A DNA stretch of 64,000 nt from MFD01275-c22 sp963705885 (GTDB lineage: Bacteria > Actinomycetota > Actinomycetes > JACCUZ01), in NCBI GenBank assembly GCA_963705885.1, contig OY970120.1:1984001-2048000 (forward strand), given 5' to 3'. Shown here one piece after another: positions 60,654 through 64,000 of this stretch (position 1 is its first letter; every line of letters begins with the position of its first letter). Below the pieces are notes generated by a model. It worked only from the letters and a program-made list of their open reading frames with translations, had not been told where the DNA came from and did not search any database. The translations under genes were made by a program, and so were the position numbers.

Positions 60654-60674
60654 TCGCGGCCTGGGTGGCCGCGA
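60654..60674 (+). terminator. hairpin terminator after the tRNAs
   Basis: TCGCGGCC (60654-60661) pairs perfectly with GGCCGCGA (60667-60674) around a five-base loop, followed by ACCTTTG. The T-run is short, but position 10 bases after the tRNA supports a terminator. The rest of the gap to 60882 holds a -10-like TACACT at 60832-60837 and nothing else I can name. Confidence 0.6.
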
Positions 60675-60882
60675 ACCTTTGCCGTCGGGTGCGGCGGACG
60701 GCTGGCGTCCACGAAGGAGGTCGGCCGGTTCCAAGGCCAGCACCTCGTGCCCCTCCTGCGGGTGGACAGCGTCGTGCGGGTCACGGTGCGGACCCTGACA
60801 TGCTGATCATCGACCGGCGGTTGGCCGGGCGTACACTCCGTTCCCACATCGGGTGTTGGGACGTGTATCCGTGAGGTGGAAA

Positions 60883-62505
60883 TTGAATCGCAGACGAGGA
60901 CTACTGGCCATCGCCAGCACTGGCGTCATGCTCGCCACGCTCGCCGCGTGTGGCGGTGATTCGTCCGACGGCGACGGCAACGGCGACGGCGATGCGAGCG
61001 GGGCCAGCGGCAGCTTCATCCTGGGCACGACCGAGACCGTGACGGCCATGGACCCCGCCGGCTCGTACGACTTCGGCTCGTGGAACCTGCAGTACAACAT
61101 CTTCGAGCAGCTGATGACGGTCCCCGCCGGGGAGTCCGACCCGGTGGGTGACGCGGCCGAGTCGTGCGACTACGACGACCCGCAGACCGTGACCTGCACG
61201 CTGAAGGACGGTCTCAAGTTCTCCAACGGCCACGACCTGACCTCCTCGGACGTCAAGTTCTCGCTCGAGCGCAACATCAACATCGCCGACCCGAACGGAT
61301 CCTCGGTCCTGCTCGGCTCGATCATCGAGCCGGAGTCCGACCCGCAGGCCATGGCGGAGGGCGCGATCGAGACGCCGGACGACGCGACGGTCGTGTTCCA
61401 CCTGAACGCGCCGGACACGACGTTCGTCAAGATTCTGAGCACCGCGACGACCTCCTTAGTCGATGAGGAGCTCTTCCCGGCCGACGCGCTGCTTGGTGAC
61501 AAGGACGTCGTCGGCTCCGGTCCCTACAAGCTGAGCCAGTACAAGTCCGGCGAGCAGGCAGTGCTCGAGGCGAACGAGACCTACGAGGGTGACCGTGCCC
61601 CGAAGACCGCCCGGATCTTCGTGTCGTACTTCAGCGACACCGCACCGCTGAAGCAAGCCATCGACAGCGGTCAGGTCGACATCGCCTGGCGCACCCTCAG
61701 CCCGACCGACCTCAACGACCTCGAGACCAACGACAAGGTCGAGGTCCTGAAGGGTGAGGGCTCGGAGTTCCGCTACTGGGTCTGGCAGCTCGCCAACGAC
61801 GTCGCCAAGGACAAGGCGACCCGCCAGGCCGTCGCGCAGATCATCGACCGCGACGCGATCGCCCAGGACTCCTACAGCGGCAACGTCACGCCGGCGTACT
61901 CCATCGTGCCCCCGGGCTTCGGCGGACAGAAGGACTCGTTCAAGGAGACGTACAGCGCCGGGCCCGACGTCGACGCCGCGAAGAAGCTGCTCGCCGACGC
62001 GAGTGTCAAGACCCCGGTCAAGCTCACCCTGGGGTACACGCCGACCCACTACGGGCCGAACGCCGTCGACGAGGCCACCCAGTTCGCGGCGCAGCTCAAT
62101 CAGACCGGCCTGTTCGACGTGACCACGGCGGACGCGGAGTGGGAGGAGTACCAGACCCTCTACAAGGAGGGCGCGTACGACCTGTTCATCCTCGGCTGGT
62201 ACCCCGACCTCCTGGACGCCGACAACTACCTGACACCGTTCATCAGGGATGGCGGCTTCTACGCCAACAACTACTCGAACCAAGAGGTCAACAAGCTCCT
62301 CAGCGAGGAGCTCGCGGAGACCGACACGGCTGCGCGCGAGGAGATCATCGGCCAGCTGCAGGACATCGTCGCGGAGGACGTCCCGCTGATCCCGTCCTGG
62401 AACGGGGCCAATGTGGCCGTCGCCACGACGCAGATGGACGGGGTCCTGGAAACGCTGGACCCGACGTACATCTTCCGCTTCTGGGGCATCAGCAAGAACG
62501 GCTAG
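60883..62505 (+). CDS. ABC transporter substrate-binding lipoprotein (SBP_bac_5)
   Basis: A about 540-residue extracellular peptide/solute receptor. The signal NRRRGLLAIASTGVMLATLAACGG ends in the lipobox LAAC, so it is a lipoprotein, followed by a Gly/Asp/Ser-rich linker. The domain has CDYDDPQTVTCTLKDGLKFSNG and VGSGPYKLSQYKSGEQAVLEANETY, typical of the family. I favour the TTG at 60883, six bases after GAGG and giving a clean n-region. GTG at 60871 or 60853 are alternatives. It heads a second peptide-type importer, separated from its permease by a strong hairpin. Confidence 0.92.
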   Translation: MNRRRGLLAIASTGVMLATLAACGGDSSDGDGNGDGDASGASGSFILGTTETVTAMDPAGSYDFGSWNLQYNIFEQLMTVPAGESDPVGDAAESCDYDDPQTVTCTLKDGLKFSNGHDLTSSDVKFSLERNINIADPNGSSVLLGSIIEPESDPQAMAEGAIETPDDATVVFHLNAPDTTFVKILSTATTSLVDEELFPADALLGDKDVVGSGPYKLSQYKSGEQAVLEANETYEGDRAPKTARIFVSYFSDTAPLKQAIDSGQVDIAWRTLSPTDLNDLETNDKVEVLKGEGSEFRYWVWQLANDVAKDKATRQAVAQIIDRDAIAQDSYSGNVTPAYSIVPPGFGGQKDSFKETYSAGPDVDAAKKLLADASVKTPVKLTLGYTPTHYGPNAVDEATQFAAQLNQTGLFDVTTADAEWEEYQTLYKEGAYDLFILGWYPDLLDADNYLTPFIRDGGFYANNYSNQEVNKLLSEELAETDTAAREEIIGQLQDIVAEDVPLIPSWNGANVAVATTQMDGVLETLDPTYIFRFWGISKNG

Positions 62506-62511
62506 CAACTC

Positions 62512-62550
62512 GTGGGGGGAGGGCGCGCTTCGGGCGTGTCCTCCCCCCAC
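62512..62550 (+). terminator. strong hairpin between receptor and permease genes
   Basis: GTGGGGGGAGG (62512-62522) and CCTCCCCCCAC (62540-62550) pair perfectly over 11 bases. The inner part pairs further around a TTCG-containing loop, and flanking CAAC/GTTG can extend the stem. No T-run follows. In importer operons such a structure usually lowers read-through or protects the receptor mRNA so that the receptor outnumbers the permease. Confidence 0.65.
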
Positions 62551-62591
62551 GGTTGCGCCGGACTGACGCGCCCCCCTCGGAAAGGCACCAG

Positions 62592-63614
62592 ATGAGCGCG
62601 GGATCAGGATCGCTGCCTCGCTACATCGTCCAGAGGCTGCTGCTCGTCATCCCGATGATCTGGGTGCTGCTCACGGTGGTGTTCCTGCTGCTGCGCGTCG
62701 CGCCCGGTGACCCGGTGTCCGCATCGGTCGGCGGCAGGCTGAGCGAGGCGGCCCTGGACGCACGACGGGCCAGTGCGGGCCTCGACCGCCCGGTGCTCGT
62801 GCAGTACTTCGAGTACATCGGCGACGTCGCCCGGCTGAACTTCGGTCAGACGTTCTCCGACAACCGGCCGGTCCTCGACATCATCCGGGACAACGGCGGC
62901 GCGACGCTGACCCTGACGCTCGGTGCCTTCATGTTCGCGCTCGCGATCGGCGTCCCACTCGGCGTGCTCGCCGGGCGCTACCGCGACACCGCTGCTGACG
63001 TGGTGATCCGGATCTTCGGTGTGGTCACCTATGCGGCGCCGATCTTCTGGACCGGCCTGCTGCTGATCATCGTGGTGGCGCCGCTGGGTTGGCCGACGTT
63101 CGACATCGCCTCCCCGGTCACGAAGTTCGAGATCCAACCGGTGACCCACATCATCCTGCTCGACACGCTGATCGCCGGAGACCTCGGCGCATTCGTCGAC
63201 GTGCTGCAGCACCACGCTCTGCCGTGCTTCGTCCTAGGGCTGCTGCTCAGCGGCGTGTTCATCCGGCTCATCCGGGTGAACCTGCTGCAGACGCTGCAGG
63301 GGGACTACGTGGAGGCGGCGAGGGCACGTGGCATCGCCGAGCGGCACGTCATCCGTCGACACGCGTTCCGAAACGCTCTGGTGCCGGTGATCACCGTGCT
63401 GGGCCTGCAGGTCGCGCTGACCCTCTCGGGCGCCGTGCTCACCGAGCGGACCTTCGACTGGCCGGGCCTGGGCGACGCGCTCATCGACTACCTGATCAGG
63501 CGGGACTACGTGGCGGTACAGGGCCTGGTCACCTTCTTCGCCGTCGTCGTCGTCCTCGTGAGCCTGCTCGTCGACATCATCAACGCCGTCATCGACCCCC
63601 GGGTGAGGTACTGA
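62592..63614 (+). CDS. peptide-type ABC transporter permease (DppB-like)
   Basis: A 340-residue permease. The N-terminal TM with RYIVQRLLLVIPMIWVLLTVVFLLLRVAPGDP is the DppB signature. The coupling loop is DYVEAARARGIAERHVIRRHAFRNALVPVI, and the end is NAVIDPRVRY. The long loop after the fourth TM (about residues 160-200, FDIASPVTKFEIQPVTHIILL) is typical of this subfamily. It overlaps the next permease by a single base. Confidence 0.94.
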   Translation: MSAGSGSLPRYIVQRLLLVIPMIWVLLTVVFLLLRVAPGDPVSASVGGRLSEAALDARRASAGLDRPVLVQYFEYIGDVARLNFGQTFSDNRPVLDIIRDNGGATLTLTLGAFMFALAIGVPLGVLAGRYRDTAADVVIRIFGVVTYAAPIFWTGLLLIIVVAPLGWPTFDIASPVTKFEIQPVTHIILLDTLIAGDLGAFVDVLQHHALPCFVLGLLLSGVFIRLIRVNLLQTLQGDYVEAARARGIAERHVIRRHAFRNALVPVITVLGLQVALTLSGAVLTERTFDWPGLGDALIDYLIRRDYVAVQGLVTFFAVVVVLVSLLVDIINAVIDPRVRY

Positions 63615-64000
63615 TGTTCCGGGCAGTACTCGCACCGTTTCGCAACACCAGCGGGCTGGCCCGGTGGATTCTCGTCACCGGGCTGCTGATCACCGCGATG
63701 TTCGTGGTCCTTGCGATCTTCGCCCCCTGGATCGCGCCGTTCGGCTTCAACCAGCAGCTGGACGACGGCGTCAAGTTCGCGAAGATGGCCCCGCCGTCGG
63801 GCGAGCACTGGTTCGGGACCAGCGACCTGTTCCACGACGTCCTGTCCCGCGTCATCTGGGGCGCACGGACCGCCCTCCAGGTCGTCGCACTCTCCGTCAC
63901 CTTCTCCATGGTCATAGGTGTCCCGCTCGGCCTGCTCTCCGGGTTCATCGGTGGCTGGATGGACCGGATCCTGGTCTTCTTCATGGATGCGCTGTACGCC
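63614..64000 (+). CDS. peptide-type ABC transporter permease (DppC-like), 3' end outside window
   Basis: The frame starting with ATG at 63614 stays open to the last base. It gives at least 129 residues: a first TM (WILVTGLLITAMFVVLAIFAPWIAPFG), then GEHWFGTSDLFHDVLSRVIWGARTALQVVALSVTFSMVIG, the DppC-type GTD/S...R motif and second TM, and GLLSGFIGGWMDRIL. It is the partner of the permease at 62592. The ATPase genes are expected just beyond the window. Confidence 0.92.
   Translation, partial: MFRAVLAPFRNTSGLARWILVTGLLITAMFVVLAIFAPWIAPFGFNQQLDDGVKFAKMAPPSGEHWFGTSDLFHDVLSRVIWGARTALQVVALSVTFSMVIGVPLGLLSGFIGGWMDRILVFFMDALYA

Overview
The window is a stretch of chromosome from a high-GC Gram-positive bacterium (class Actinomycetes). 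The evidence is the very strong G/C preference at third codon positions, frequent GTG starts, GTGA/ATGA stop-start overlaps between genes, and a housekeeping gene set (era, recO, uppS, zur, glyS, dgt, dnaG, sigma factor) whose clustering is typical of actinobacteria. Nocardioidaceae, Geodermatophilaceae or a relative would fit, but the sequence alone does not settle the family. There is no rRNA operon, CRISPR array, insertion sequence or prophage.

Layout. 1-1972: an AI-2E-type transporter cut by the window edge, then era. 1973-4086: a complex leader carrying a tiny leucine-rich leader peptide, then leuA, whose frame is broken near its C-terminal regulatory domain. 4192-9248: a secreted protein, a cytosine-deaminase-like amidohydrolase, a glycosyltransferase, recO and uppS. 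9215-13091: a secreted glycerophosphodiesterase, a zinc module (Fur/Zur regulator, ZIP transporter and a Zur-box-like site), a small ABM protein and glyS. 13201-22264: cell-wall and membrane proteins, an ABC-2 exporter pair and dusB. 22169-24370: an S9 oligopeptidase.

24516-36136 is the most coherent accessory region. It holds a complete peptide/opine-type ABC importer (binding protein, two permeases, two ATPases), a PYROXD2-like FAD enzyme, two Rieske oxygenases with the Glu bridging residue of quaternary-ammonium oxygenases, a sarcosine-oxidase-like FAD enzyme with a flavin-linking Cys, and a BetI-like TetR regulator. A perfect TetR-type palindrome sits at the head of the oxidative operon. 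I read this as an uptake and oxidative N-dealkylation pathway for an N-methylated amine or betaine; the substrate is unknown. Two ATPase/ABC-2 permease pairs follow (36133-39666).

39682-49258: two adjacent PPK2 kinases, a PhzF protein, an ArsR-SRPBCC pair with a clear promoter and operator, a Gfo/Idh/MocA oxidoreductase, a DUF998 membrane protein, a CocE/NonD hydrolase and a P1-family peptidase. An AcuC/acetylpolyamine-amidohydrolase-like deacetylase runs divergently from the peptidase. 49312-58871: ppdK, a DUF218 protein, dgt, a ferredoxin-reductase-type flavoprotein, dnaG and a primary-type sigma factor. 58868-64000: a poxvirus-type topoisomerase IB, a small YtxH-like protein, tRNA-Asn and a CAU tRNA, then a second peptide ABC importer whose last permease runs off the window.

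Scattered signals of interest: a dispersed palindromic repeat (three arms at two loci), a recurrent TANNNT-N6-8-start-codon layout suggesting many leaderless mRNAs, and the leucine attenuator. All function and regulation statements are read from sequence only; no database search was run.
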